Positions 42,154 to 55,792 of a stretch of DNA of 64,000 bases are shown one piece after another. The translations under genes were made by a program, and so were the position numbers. Each line of letters begins with the position of its first letter. Positions within the stretch are counted from its first letter, which is position 1. Origin of the DNA: Venturia oleaginea (Eukaryota; Ascomycota; Dothideomycetes; Venturiales; Venturiaceae); the NCBI GenBank assembly GCA_013176395.1, contig JABMLP010000027.1, positions 548,448 through 612,447 of the forward strand, in the 5' to 3' direction. The notes under the pieces are model-generated. The model did no database searches. It saw nothing but the letters and a program-made list of their open reading frames with translations, and was not told the DNA's origin.

Positions 42154-43748
42154 CACAGCGAGAACTCAATTTTTGGAATTTACAGAATTATCATCTAAAA
42201 ATCATCAAAACACCTCTGCCAGTGGCCGCTCCGGCCTCTAGAGGCCATCGCGCGTCCCTCAGCGTCGATGAGATACCTCTAGAGTCGCCGTCGCGGCCAC
42301 GGCATAGCAAGCACACGAATACATGAGCAGGCTACACGAACGATGCGTCCACCAAAGACAACAACAACCATCTAGTCACTATCTCCCGGCTAGTTCATCA
42401 CCCCAGATGACACTGCAACGCTCCGAGTCGACGAGTCACCGCTAGAACGGCAATACCTTCAACACAACTCAAACACCAGACGCCCGGTGTGCAACAATCG
42501 ACACCACACACCACTGCAACGACTAGACAACCTCTCCCAACGTCTTGGCAAACCGTTCTGCTACAAGCTGTTGCCCAGAGCCTTGAGCCTCTCCCCAAAC
42601 TGTTGCCTCCCAGTTATGGCATTGGCAAGAGTAGGTGCGCGACACAGTAAGTAGTAAGGACGCATAGAAGGAGCTTATTGGCGGCAAATCCCCTCCCTGT
42701 AAGCTAGCAGACGTAGCCTTGAGCCTCTCCCCAGACTGTTGCGTCCCAGTTATGGCATTGGCAAGAGTAGGAGCGTGATATAGCAAGCAGGGAGAGCGAC
42801 TAGCAGCAGATAGGCTCCGACTATAAGACGACAGGTCTACAACACAATCGGTGCGACACGATACGGCAGCTGCTAGAGAACCTCATCTACTATCGTCTCC
42901 GCAAACCGTCCTGCTGCAAGCTGATGTCCAGAGCCTTGAGCCTCTCCCCAAACTGTTGCGTCCCAGTTATGACATTGGCAAGAGTAGGTGCGCGACACAG
43001 TAAGCAGTAAGGACGCATAGAAGGAGCCTATTGGCGGCAAATCTCCTCCCTGTAAGCTAGCAGACGTAGCCTTGAGCCTCTCCCCAGATTGTTGCGTCCC
43101 AGTTATGGCATTGGCAAGAGTAGGAGCGCGATATAGCAAGCAGGGAGAGCGACTAGCAGCAGGTAGGCTCCGACTATAAGACGGCAGGTCTATAGCACGA
43201 TCGGTGCCATACAATACGGCAGCTACCAGACAGCCTCGTCTACGGGCATACCCGGAGTATCACACCCAAGCAGCGAAATCACGACTACGATGGTTACTAT
43301 TGTCTCCAGCATCACACAACCAAATACACTGCCGCATAGGAATCTGGTGCAAGGCAACTTTCACAAGCAGAAACATACTTAGGGAACCCATTGGCCTTGA
43401 GTGATAAGGCGAAACAGATAGACAAAGCTGAGCACTAGAGGGAGACTGTAGGTAGAAGGATAGCGAAACACGAGGCATTGCCTCTTGAGTCTACATAGCA
43501 CAGATATAGTAGCAGAGTAACCAGTAGTCTACAAGAGCCCGCGGGCATTTGGAGATACTGGTTAGGGGAAAAAGGGGGAGGACGGAGGGGACAGCTGGTC
43601 TTGTTTCAGTGAACGGGGCGAAGTGGGGCGCGGTGGATTATATAATCTATCACGTGTCGGCTGTTTGATGAAGTCCTCCTAACCGGACATAGCTGCGTGA
43701 TTAAGCGGCTGCAACCGAGTAGGATAAAATCAATCAATCAATCAATTA
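42151..43748 (+). repeat. 1.6-kb repeat of unknown class, copy B
   Basis: Inverted relative to copy A (27778-29369). Begins CACACAGCGAGAACTC directly at the gypsy LTR and ends TAGGATAAAATC followed by (AATC)n. It includes the GGCCTCTAGAGGCC palindrome near 42235 and four diverged internal units. No protein domain is recognised. Confidence 0.75.
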
Positions 43749-43804
43749 ATCTGTTACAGATTACCTCAAGACCGAAGAGCAGGGACAACGGGACTTGCAG
43801 AGGA

Positions 43805-44446
43805 TGGTTGGATAACAAGAAGCTGTTTTTAGGACTGATGTGGAGTGGAATCCTTTGGGCGCACAAGAGGGGACTGGTGCAACCAGGTCAGTCCTAAGAG
43901 AGAATAGTACGTGCAGGAGTCACGTGATGTTCCCACAGTTCCCACAGCACTTGGCATTGCCCACAGTGTGGGAAGTGTGGGAAGAGCCAAGAGGTGTGGG
44001 AATGCACCTTGGGACCAGGAACCAGAAGGGTATATATGGAGGACGTTGGACGGACTTTCCTTTCTCTCGGTGTGGTTATCTCATGTTATGTTTCTCACAT
44101 AGGAGCTTCTTCAACCTACTACAGGAACGACCTTTTACTTAGATACAATCAAGCACAAGTCATATGCACACGAAGCAAGCCCACCCCCAACCTTCATACT
44201 AACCGACAAGCGTTCAGGATTGATCTGAGGATCAAATCAGTTAGACGACAATTGAATTGGGAGATACATCGGACGGCTAGGATCTAGTGAGCCTCCAAAG
44301 AACCTGAGCAAGGGAAGGTACTTAAGGTAAGTACTTCCAGACTGATATTGCCCTTACCCCAAACCCGCGGACCAGAACAAGAGAACACAGGTGTCAAGAA
44401 GGTCTTGACATAATCAACTGTGTTGAGAAACGAGTTCCCCGTAACA
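43805..44446 (-). mobile_element. Solo-LTR-like repeat, copy 2
   Basis: Near-identical to 15500-16141. Preceded by 21 bp (43789-43809) identical to the end of the TauD-type coding region, overlapping the repeat start. No target duplication seen. Confidence 0.6.
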
Positions 44447-44619
44447 CAATCCTCTTACAAATAGATCCTTCTAGAATGTATCTTTAAATGGAACATGACA
44501 GCTTGCAAAATAACAAGAGAACAATTGAAAATCCAGTCATGGATAAGCTAGGGAGAAGGATTCCATCCCTTAACATATCCTTCCTGTACTTACACTTTCT
44601 TCCTTGTACTTAGATACTT

Positions 44620-45011
44620 TGTTACGGATACTGTCACGTGGAACGTTTAGTGACATGTATGGCGCGTTTCCTTTGTGATTAGTAAGTTGTTACATGGGAT
44701 CGGAAGGATCATGTGAACGCTCGAGCCTTGGCAAAGCGAGCGCTCGATTGCGAGCGCCACGAGCGCAGGATTTCTTAGGAGATGGATCTCTATATAACGG
44801 ACGAGACTCTGCTCCCTCAGTGTCTCGTATCTTCACTCTCTAGTTACTTCGCTATTGCTTTTAGTTACTTAGCACAATTCACGACTCTTATATCTTGCAA
44901 GCTTCGCTTCACTTGTTTGATACGATATTGTCGCCCCGGACCACTTGAACTCTACTGTACGGATTAGCCAAATCCAGCTAGATTACTTTGAGTCATAGCC
45001 TCTGCGTAACA
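44620..45011 (+). mobile_element. Intact solo LTR of the TGTTACGG family
   Basis: 392 bp, starts TGTTACGG and ends GCGTAACA, with a perfect 5-bp target duplication TACTT on both sides (44615-44619 and 45012-45016). It is the reference copy for the rearranged LTR at 29417-30072. Confidence 0.9.
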
Positions 45012-46002
45012 TACTTTCAATTAAGTATTCTTCTCTTCTTTGCGAAATATCACTTAGGGAAGAACTCTTACAGTAGGTGTTCTTACTCCGCTCCTCCCGG
45101 GCGCGGCAATACGACTATAGTAAACGTTCTTAGTAGCTCTATAAAAGTATAAATAAACACTTGGGATTTTTACTATCTTTAAAACTTTACAACTGTACTA
45201 TATTCTACATATTTTATACTAATTGCAAAGAATAGGGCTATCAATTTTCTATCTAGTGATCTAGTCAATAATAATCTATGCTCTACCTACTAGAGTACTA
45301 TATTACAATTTACATAACATCTAGGTTGTTCTCCACGTCCATAGCAAATCTCACCAGGCCGCTTCGTAGTCAACGATTCCTTCCTCCGGCAGAACAAATT
45401 TGAGTAAGTGATAGCTCCACAAACTCATAAGGAATAATCACGAAACCTTCAACGTCATACAATCTAAATCCTCTTGATACTACTGTCATTCGTGACCTTG
45501 GTTCTGAACCTTGACGTCGAAAATCTTCACAGTTTGCTACAACATTCAACCAATAACCTTTGAATTGCATGATCCCCTCCCTCAAACAAACTATTTGGCA
45601 ACAAAAACACTAAGACAATGACACATCTCCTCGCCCGAAGCTAGCAAATCAAAATATATCCTTGAAGAACAAAAGTACCTTCCAGCCAACAGATATCTGC
45701 ATTTCCATTCGGTCATCCATTTTCGGCTCCAAATTCCGTTTGCCAGAGACAAGTGTTGTATCTTACAATTCCATTATCCACCCCAACCCCAATGTTTTGT
45801 CGAAAAGTGAGGGACAGTGCCATCGCGGTTGGGCTTGAGGATTCGATTCGATGCAATTTGGTGCTCATTCTTTCACTGATGTCGATTGCTGGATTCCTAG
45901 AGACAAGAAGAAAAAAGAAAAGTTTAGACGCATATTTGAGACCAAACAAGTATCGCTCTCCTGTACAGCGACAGTCCAACCCAATCGAATTTCTGCCCAA
46001 TT
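45012..46002. other. AT-rich intergenic region with a possible gene remnant
   Basis: On the minus strand between about 45585 and 45350, two adjacent frames look protein-like (GFRLYDVEGFVIIPYEFV, then in another frame FVLPEEGIVDYEAAW and a stop). They may be the degraded 3' end of a gene. Nothing else is recognised. Confidence 0.3.
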
Positions 46003-47697
46003 CTAACAGAAGTCGCAATTCTCATCGCCACACAGACCCTTTGTCTTCTTTACTGTTACTGCTGCCCCACCGAAGGGACCCGGAACCTGTAAGAACGCCT
46101 TCAAGGAGGCACCAGCTTTCTGTGGGCTTGGATGCCGAAGTGTCTGCTGGTGCTGAGCTGGATCTTGATGATGAGGTGGCAAATGATGATGATGCTGAAC
46201 GGGAGCCTTTAAGTAAGCTGGCTGTGGCGCCCGGGTAGGTTCAGAAGGCGCACTCCCACCATAAGGCACAGATTGAGGGCGCGTGATTATGTCTTCCTTC
46301 GAGACTTTCGTGGCGCCTTTCTTACTGCTAGTGCGGCTGTCAGAGGACTTCGGACGAGTGTGCGATAGATCGGCACCCAGCACTGGCCAGTCCGCTGAGC
46401 TGACGCGTGAGCTGCCCTGCGATTGTGTGTCTGGAGTCTTAGCCTTTGGACCCTTTGGAATATTGGGATCGTGCTGGAGTGGATGTGGAACCTTGTGGTG
46501 AGCTGCGCGTGGTGGTTGGGTGAGCTGGTATCGAACATCTTGTGAATCGAATTTGGGCTGAGGAATTGGAAAGCTTGGCGGTGGTGGGAGAGGGCCCATT
46601 GTGGCACGAAAGGTGCTTCCGTTGGTGTATCCCGCGAGCATGGGAGGGTGAGATGGTCCGCTGTTGACAAGGTACGGGAAGCTGGGAGCCGTGTGGCCGG
46701 GTGAGACGGAGTAATTTACTGTGCGGTGGGCAGCAGTGCAGCCAGGTTTGACGAAATCTGCGAGTGGCACGTAAGGTTGACGGCCGCGATAATGGGGGGA
46801 GTGCGGGAGGAGTGAAACGGACTCGAGATGCCAGAGACGGTTATGTAGAAGCTCTAGAAGGTTCCCAGGCTTTGGTCCGGTTGTCGTAATATCGACGCCG
46901 AGGATCTTCTCAATCAGAGCACATTTTCCAGTGAACGATTTTCCGAGAAGATCGATATCGTTCTTGGACGCGTCGCCAGTTGAGAGATCACTCTTCTGAG
47001 ACCGGCTCAGGCTGTTCTGAGACGCCTGTAACGCGCCCAGATGTTCCTCCACCCGCGTGAGTTGACTTTGTAGGCGTTCAATAATGGAATTCGTGGCCAC
47101 AGAAACTGCGTGCTGTCGGTCAAGGGTGTGAATGTGCTCGTTGAGCATCTGATTTTCACCCTGGAGACTGATGATTGTCTTTTCAAGGCCAGCGATGGTA
47201 GATGTGTGCTTTTCGCCCGAGGAGTTGCGCTCAGGCGTGAACAAATTGGAAGGGATCAGGCCTCCGCCGAATCCTGGCGACAATGCCTTCTCTGCTCCTA
47301 GTCCTGGGAGGATGGGGCCGTTGTCGAAATTGATGAACATCGCGCTCTGTTCCCTGACCCAGTGATCGTAACCGCTCTTTACTTGTGCTTCTCGGAGAAT
47401 GAAATCGTCGACAGCTTCTTGAGGGATGAACTCGTCTCCCCAGTATTGTAGGAATTCTTGTTTGCGTTGAAGGAGATTGGAGTTGTATTGAGAATCCCAC
47501 TCTTTCCGTAGTCTTGCTAAAGTCTGAGTAGTGAATGCCTTATCAAAGCTGTTGTTGGAAGACCTGATTGACGAAGCGCTGTCGATTGAGGGGTCGTGTG
47601 TGCTCTTATTTGACGACGAGCTGTTGTTGGTCAGTGTTGATGCTGAGATAAGCGGCGATGTCATGTCCTCCGGAGTTGGTGGTCTTCGTTTGTCCAT
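46003..47697 (-). CDS. Uncharacterised coiled-coil and low-complexity protein, 564 residues
   Basis: Single exon. Start ATG 47697 (MDKRRPPTPEDMTSPLIS); the longer frame only adds a GTG. A Ser/Asn-rich N terminus leads to LARLRKEWDSQYNSNLLQRKQ and a Trp/Glu-rich helical block (FLQYWGDEFIPQEAVDDF), then a coiled coil (IAGLEKTIISLQGENQMLN, and IIERLQSQLTRVEEHLGAL). A Pro/His-rich tail follows (HHHHLPPHHQ). The C-terminal end is compact and Cys-containing, GLCGDENCDFC, and might bind metal. I know no function. Convergent or divergent partners give no hint. Confidence 0.8.
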   Translation of the reverse strand: MDKRRPPTPEDMTSPLISASTLTNNSSSSNKSTHDPSIDSASSIRSSNNSFDKAFTTQTLARLRKEWDSQYNSNLLQRKQEFLQYWGDEFIPQEAVDDFILREAQVKSGYDHWVREQSAMFINFDNGPILPGLGAEKALSPGFGGGLIPSNLFTPERNSSGEKHTSTIAGLEKTIISLQGENQMLNEHIHTLDRQHAVSVATNSIIERLQSQLTRVEEHLGALQASQNSLSRSQKSDLSTGDASKNDIDLLGKSFTGKCALIEKILGVDITTTGPKPGNLLELLHNRLWHLESVSLLPHSPHYRGRQPYVPLADFVKPGCTAAHRTVNYSVSPGHTAPSFPYLVNSGPSHPPMLAGYTNGSTFRATMGPLPPPPSFPIPQPKFDSQDVRYQLTQPPRAAHHKVPHPLQHDPNIPKGPKAKTPDTQSQGSSRVSSADWPVLGADLSHTRPKSSDSRTSSKKGATKVSKEDIITRPQSVPYGGSAPSEPTRAPQPAYLKAPVQHHHHLPPHHQDPAQHQQTLRHPSPQKAGASLKAFLQVPGPFGGAAVTVKKTKGLCGDENCDFC

Positions 47698-48439
47698 TGT
47701 TGAGGTTGGTTTCACTCCTGAGTTGTTAGCATTCGAAGTTGGTCATGAGGCTTTCATGCTTACGTATTTGTTGATGGTAGAGTCAGTACACGTGAACACG
47801 TGTTGTTTGTTTTCGCACAGTACCTTACTGAAGTCGGTTTTCACGTGGCTGTGGTATATACGACAGCAGCTTGGGTACTGAGCTCTACTCGTTCAAGATC
47901 AATGTCCCTAAAACCCTGGCTGATTCAAGAAAGAGCTTGAAATCTTCAGGAGTGTATCGGTGACAATTTAGACTTGAACCTACTCTTTTCCGGCTCAGGC
48001 TTTATCGAAGAGCAGTGAAGTGACGAACTGGCTAAGCGGGTGTGTTGATCAATGATCAGAATTTGCTGTGGCTCGAGTCCGATTCAATCATGTTAACAGT
48101 GGCCGTATTTATGCGAAGATAGCAACCAGGCCCATTTGAAGAGCCATGAAATCCGTATTGCTTGATACGTGGAAGACAAAGCTGAACAGGCGGCCAAACG
48201 GCGACATGTGTAGCCGGACAAGAATTTTACCGGAATGGTCTAGAAGTATCAGCTTGATCTGGCCCAAGAAAGAGGCCGAAGGACTTTCCATCTCTTGCTG
48301 GACTGGGCAGCTTGTATGCTAAAGGCCGAACCAAACGGAGGGTATAGAAATTTATGATACAGTGCGTTTACATAAGCTGGCGAGCCAGTTTCAAATACGA
48401 GCGAGCAGAGATGTCACTGTCCTGCATTCATGTGTCTAC
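47698..48439. other. Intergenic region
   Basis: Promoter side of the coiled-coil gene and 3' side of the SDR gene. Contains ACACGTGAACACGTG near 47788-47802 (two overlapping CACGTG-type E-box half repeats). No gene is supported. Confidence 0.45.
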
Positions 48440-49608
48440 TCACTTATACTGAGCAGATTCCTTCTCGCACCACTTCCAAAGCATCTCGGCCGCCCCACTA
48501 CCGCCCTCGGCCTCAGTCTTCGTTCCTGCTTCGATGTCATTTCTGACATGTAGAATTCGTCCCCAAGGAGCGACGTAGGCTCCATTTTGGGCGCTGGTAA
48601 TTCCGTCCGAGCATGCCGCATACAGCTCCGTGTATGCACCGAATTTGGTATCGTACAGCAAGGTCCAGTTCATGATGTTAGCCTGTATCTTTGGCAAATG
48701 ACGTTGAAGCTCTGATCTGAGGTTTCCAGGGTTCCATGACACTGAGACGATGCCAGATTTGGCATGATATTTGGCGAACTCATTTGCTAGGAAGTAGTTT
48801 CCAGCTTTAGACTGAGCATAGTTCCTCTCCTTCACTTCATGGATCTTTGGTGCTCCTGTTGCTTCGAACTGGACGCCGCCCTGGGGAGACACAAGATCAA
48901 CAGCCAAGGAGGCCGCCCATGTCACACGGACGGAATCTTTCGGTGCGGTTGCAGCAGTTCTCTCGAGAATTGGCACGAGAGATTCTGAGAGAAGATATGG
49001 ACCCAGACAGTTTGTGCCCATTTGTTGTTCGTGGCCATGCGAATCGGTCGAACCGATGGGTGGTACCATGACCCCTGCGTTGTTAGTCAATGTGTCCAAG
49101 CGTGACTCTTTAGACATGAACTGTTCGGCAGCAGGTTTGATGGAGGCGAGGTTGGCGAGATCGACTTCCAGGAAAACAATCTTGCCCGTCGAATTGGGGA
49201 ACTCCTTTTTGATGCTCTAAAGAGTAAATCAGCATTTGTATTTTTGAAAAGGTCTTCCAGTACGAAGACAGAGCACAGGCGTGAATCACGGGTGCTCCAT
49301 AAACCGCTCAGAATTGTTAAGATCTCGGGACAAATCGACAGCCATTTCACACTTACAGCAATAGCTTCGTCTGCCTTGTCTTTCGAGCGTCCAGCCATAT
49401 ACACAGTGGCATTTTTCTGGTAGAAGATCTTCGAAAGCCCAAAGCCACATCCTGCGTAACCTCCAGTAACGATGTGGACCTTTCCTGCATGTTGTTAGGA
49501 GGTACATGCACTGTTCGTAGGAGTTTACTCACCAGTCTGATCAGGTAGGTGCTCTTCGGTCAAGGTTGGAGCTGGAATAAAGAAGCACTGGCTGAATGCG
49601 TTACCCAT
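48440..49608 (-). CDS. Short-chain dehydrogenase/reductase (SDR)
   Basis: Start ATG 49608 (MGNAFSQCFFIPAPTLTEEH). The first intron falls after DQT, resuming as GKVHIVTGGYAGCGFGLSK, the TGxxxGxG cofactor motif. A second intron follows DKADEAI, resuming as SIKKEFPNSTGKIVFLEVDL. Then come TNNAGVMVPPIG, WAAS (catalytic Ser region) and YAQSK (catalytic Tyr and Lys), with the C terminus at KWCEKESAQYK and stop 48440-48442. Length and motifs fit classical fungal SDRs related to retinol dehydrogenase/WWOX-like enzymes. Substrate unknown; NADP(H) is likely. Confidence 0.9.
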
Positions 49609-49844
49609 CGTGGATCAGTAGATAAACTTTATTGTTGAGGTTTGAAATGATTTTGCGGGCTTCAATCTAATTCTACCGTATCATCTCGTTCCAAACCTTT
49701 GATTAACAGGGATTAATCCGCGGACTCCGGTGAGACGTCATGTCACGTTTAACTGTAGGCTAGGACAGGCCAGAATGCCTTGCCGAAATCCGCACGGATC
49801 AATCCCTGTTGAGCTAAGGTTAGTAACGAAGTCATACTGTGGTA

Positions 49845-51667
49845 ACGTAATCCATCATCGAGCGGTACACACCACCGAGCGGTACACATTTTCGTATCCT
49901 CATCGATTGACCCACAATGCCACCACAACTAGTCAATACAAAGCCCAGAAAGAGGGTCAACTACTCCTTGCTCATGACGCTTATTTGAAAGGCCATTTTC
50001 CAAGTATTCGAAAGGCCGCTGATGCCTATTCTGTCCCATTTACTTCCCTTGCCTCCCGCCTTCGCGGACGCGCTTCACGCGTCGATTCGCGCCCAAATTG
50101 CCAAAAGCTTACGGATACGGAAGAGGAGGTCGTTGAGCATTGGATACTATCTATGGATGAAAGAGGTTATCCATTGACCGTTACTGGGTACGCGATGCGG
50201 CAAAAATCGTACTCGAGCAGCGTGTAGGCTCAGATTGCAAAATCGGTGTCAATTGGCCTCAGCGATACATCAACCGCCTCCCTAGCCTCAAATCGCGATA
50301 TTCATGCAGCTACGATAATCAAAGGGCAAGATACGAAGATCCAGCCCTTATTGGGGCCTGGTTTCGGCTTGTACAAAACACAATCGCTAAATACGGCATC
50401 CTCAATAACGATATCTACAACTTCGACGAAACTGGCTCTGCAATGGGCCTTGCAAGTACCTCACGCGTAGTTACTGCCTCAGATAGGCGTGGCAGACCCC
50501 CTCAATTACAGCCTGGCGATCGCGAATGGGTTACGGCAATCGAATCGATCAATGCGCTGGGTTGGAGTCTCCCGCCGATGGTGATCTTCAAAGGCAAGGT
50601 ACATATATCATCTTGGTACGAAAACAACAATCTACCGCCTGATTGGACAATCGCTTTGAGTACAAATGGATGGACTAATGACAAGCTTGGATTACATTGG
50701 TTAAAAGAGGTTTTCGAGCCAAATACAGCTGCAAGAAAGGTTGGTAGTTATCGACTACTAATTCTGGATGGCCACGGCAGCCACGCAACGCCAGAATTTG
50801 ATCAATTTTGTGCAGACCGGATGATTATTACTCTTTGTATGCCACCGCATTCATCACATCTTCTTCAACCTCTCGATATTGGTTGTTTTTCGGTCCTCAA
50901 GCGTACCTACGGCCACCAAGTCTCGGAATATATGAGGCTTGGCATAAATCATATCGACAAAATTGAGTTCCTTCACGCCTTTAAAATTGCTCGAATTAGT
51001 GCCCTAACACTAAGCAATATTCAACGCAGCTTCACTGCTGCCGGTCTCGTACCTTTTGATCCAGATCAGGTACTTTCAACCATCCAGATTAGGCCATCTA
51101 CCCCTACAGCGCCCTTGGCCGCAAACCAAGAGCAATGACAACCAGAAACACCTCAGAATCTAACCCAGTTAGAGCTGCAGGTAGCTACAATCAAAGGCTA
51201 TCTTAAGAGACGTTCAAAAAGCCCACCAACACCAACAGATCAGGCCCTTAATCAGCTTGTCAAGGGCTGCCAGATCGCGATGCAAGGCGCCGCTTTACTA
51301 GCTGCGGAAAATGAGAAATTAAGGGCTGCAAATGAGAGGCAGAAGCGAAAGAGGCAACTAAAAAGGAGATATATTAGTCAATCAAGCGCTTTAACTGTTG
51401 CAGAGGTCTCAAGCTTACTTCAACTTTCTAAAGAAGCTTCGGTTATCAGCAGTAACCAGGTTGATCAAGAGCCTTATATTGAGGAAGAACCACCAAATGA
51501 AGAGGAGAACATTGTTATTACTTGTTTTATTTGTCGCAGTGGTGACCATTTTGCAATCAACTGTCAGAAATATAGATAGGAATATTTAAAAATGAGAGAT
51601 TTATTGGTGCATAATAGAGTAATTGATGAGTATACGAAAATGTGTACCGCTCGATGGTGGATTACGT
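49845..51667 (+). mobile_element. Pogo-like DNA transposon 1 of a tandem pair, nearly full length
   Basis: TIR starts ACGTAATCCA and contains CGAGCGGTACACA (two copies 17 bp apart at the left end). Flanking TA is at 49843-49844 and 51668-51669. The plus strand encodes a transposase with CENPB-type HTH (about 49918-50227), FDETG, LLILDGHGSH and LLQPLDIGCF (the three Asp), and a C-terminal CxxC...C knuckle. It is interrupted by frame shifts near 50215-50400 and a TGA at 51136-51138. Confidence 0.9.
49918..51579 (+). pseudogene. Pogo-type transposase gene with frame shifts and a stop
   Basis: Segments 49918-50227, about 50230-50440 and 50443-51138 lie in different frames, then 51139-51579 continues in frame after TGA. 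All three catalytic Asp regions are present. The C-terminal coiled-coil (LAAENEKLRAANERQKRKRQ) and zinc knuckle (CFICRSGDHFAINC) are intact. Confidence 0.85.
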
Positions 51668-51669
51668 TA

Positions 51670-52793
51670 ACGTAATTCACTAGCGAGCGGGCCACACCAC
51701 CGAGCGGGCTAACGAATCGATCATTTCATCTTTGCAAGCCTCTACACCACCACCTCATGCCTTCTAAAGCCCAGCAAGAAGGCCGATTACTTCTTGCTCT
51801 TCAAGCCTATCAAAAAGGCCAAATCACAACTATTTGCCAAGCTGCATTAGCTTATAATGTACCATACAGTACCCTCAAATATCGCCTCTCTGGACGCGTT
51901 GCACGCGTCGAAACGCGCGCAAACAGCCACAAACTTACTCCACAGAGGAAGAAGTCTTAACTCAATGGATTATCTCAATGGATAATCGAGGCTATCCTGC
52001 TCGAGTCTGTGCAGTACAGAATGCGGCGAAATTACTGCCTTCAACAACGCGTCGGTCCCTCAGCCTCAATCGTATCAACTGGTCTGCCAGGTTCATCAAG
52101 CGACAGCCTACCCTGCAATCGAGATTCAATCGCAAGTACGATTATCAGCGTGCTCAATGCGAAGATCCAGAGCTTATCGGAGCCTGTTTCGGCTTGTGAG
52201 TAATACAATTCAGAAATACGGCATTCAAGAGGAGGATATCTATAACTTCGATGAGACTGGCTTTGCAATGGGTATTGCAAGCACCTCACGCGTCGTTACT
52301 ACCTCAGATCGACGGGCAAGCCACCTCAATTACAACCAGGCGATCGGGAGTGGGTTACAGCAATTGAAGCGACTGTTGGCAGATGAGAATGAGGAAATTG
52401 AGAGCAGCGAATGAGAGGCAAAAGAGGAAGAGAGCAGTCAAAAAAAAGCAGATCTCAAAGAAAATAACACTTACAGTTGCAGAGGCACAAGGCCTGATGG
52501 AGAATACTGTACAGCAGCCTATACAGGCAAGTGTTGCTCCTATACAGCAAACAGTTGTTGCAACAGCCTCGTCATCAAGTAGTGCAAGTCAGGGAATTGC
52601 TTGGGTTTACCTAGTTGTTTTGTATGTAAGGGCTTTGACCATGCTGCGAGCGATTGCCCTAAATATCGATAATCTTCTGTATAATAGATAGTCTTGATTA
52701 ATAAAGGCGTTGTGGTGGTGTAAGCTTGCAAAGATGAGATGATCGATTCGGTGGCCCGCTCGGTGGTGTGGCCCGCTCGCTAGTGAATTACGT
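51670..52793 (+). mobile_element. Pogo-like DNA transposon 2 of the tandem pair, internally deleted
   Basis: TIR starts ACGTAATTCACTAG and contains CGAGCGGGC twice at 17-bp spacing. TA flanks are 51668-51669 (shared with element 1) and 52794-52795. It keeps HTH coding (51757-51960 and 51978-52199), FDETG (52240 region) and the zinc-knuckle end. It lacks the middle DDE part (second and third Asp), so it is non-autonomous. Confidence 0.9.
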
Positions 52794-52993
52794 TATAGAG
52801 ATTGAATCATCTGGGTCACGAGTTGCTGCCCTGATCTCACGCAAATAGACCCACTTCCATACTTCGGGGGGGGGGGACCTAGCGTACTTCAAACTGACCA
52901 GGGTTTTCGTCCCCGCGTAGATTTTCATTCGACCTTCACTTGGAGCTTTGGCTTTCCCTTCGACTACTTCTATTCATCTACAACACACTCATA

Positions 52994-55792
<2,799 letters not shown>

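Noticed and set aside
45713..46238. Small genes at 45713-46018 (-) and 45753-46238 (+)
   Set aside because: The frames overlap each other and the end of the coiled-coil gene and lack recognisable content.
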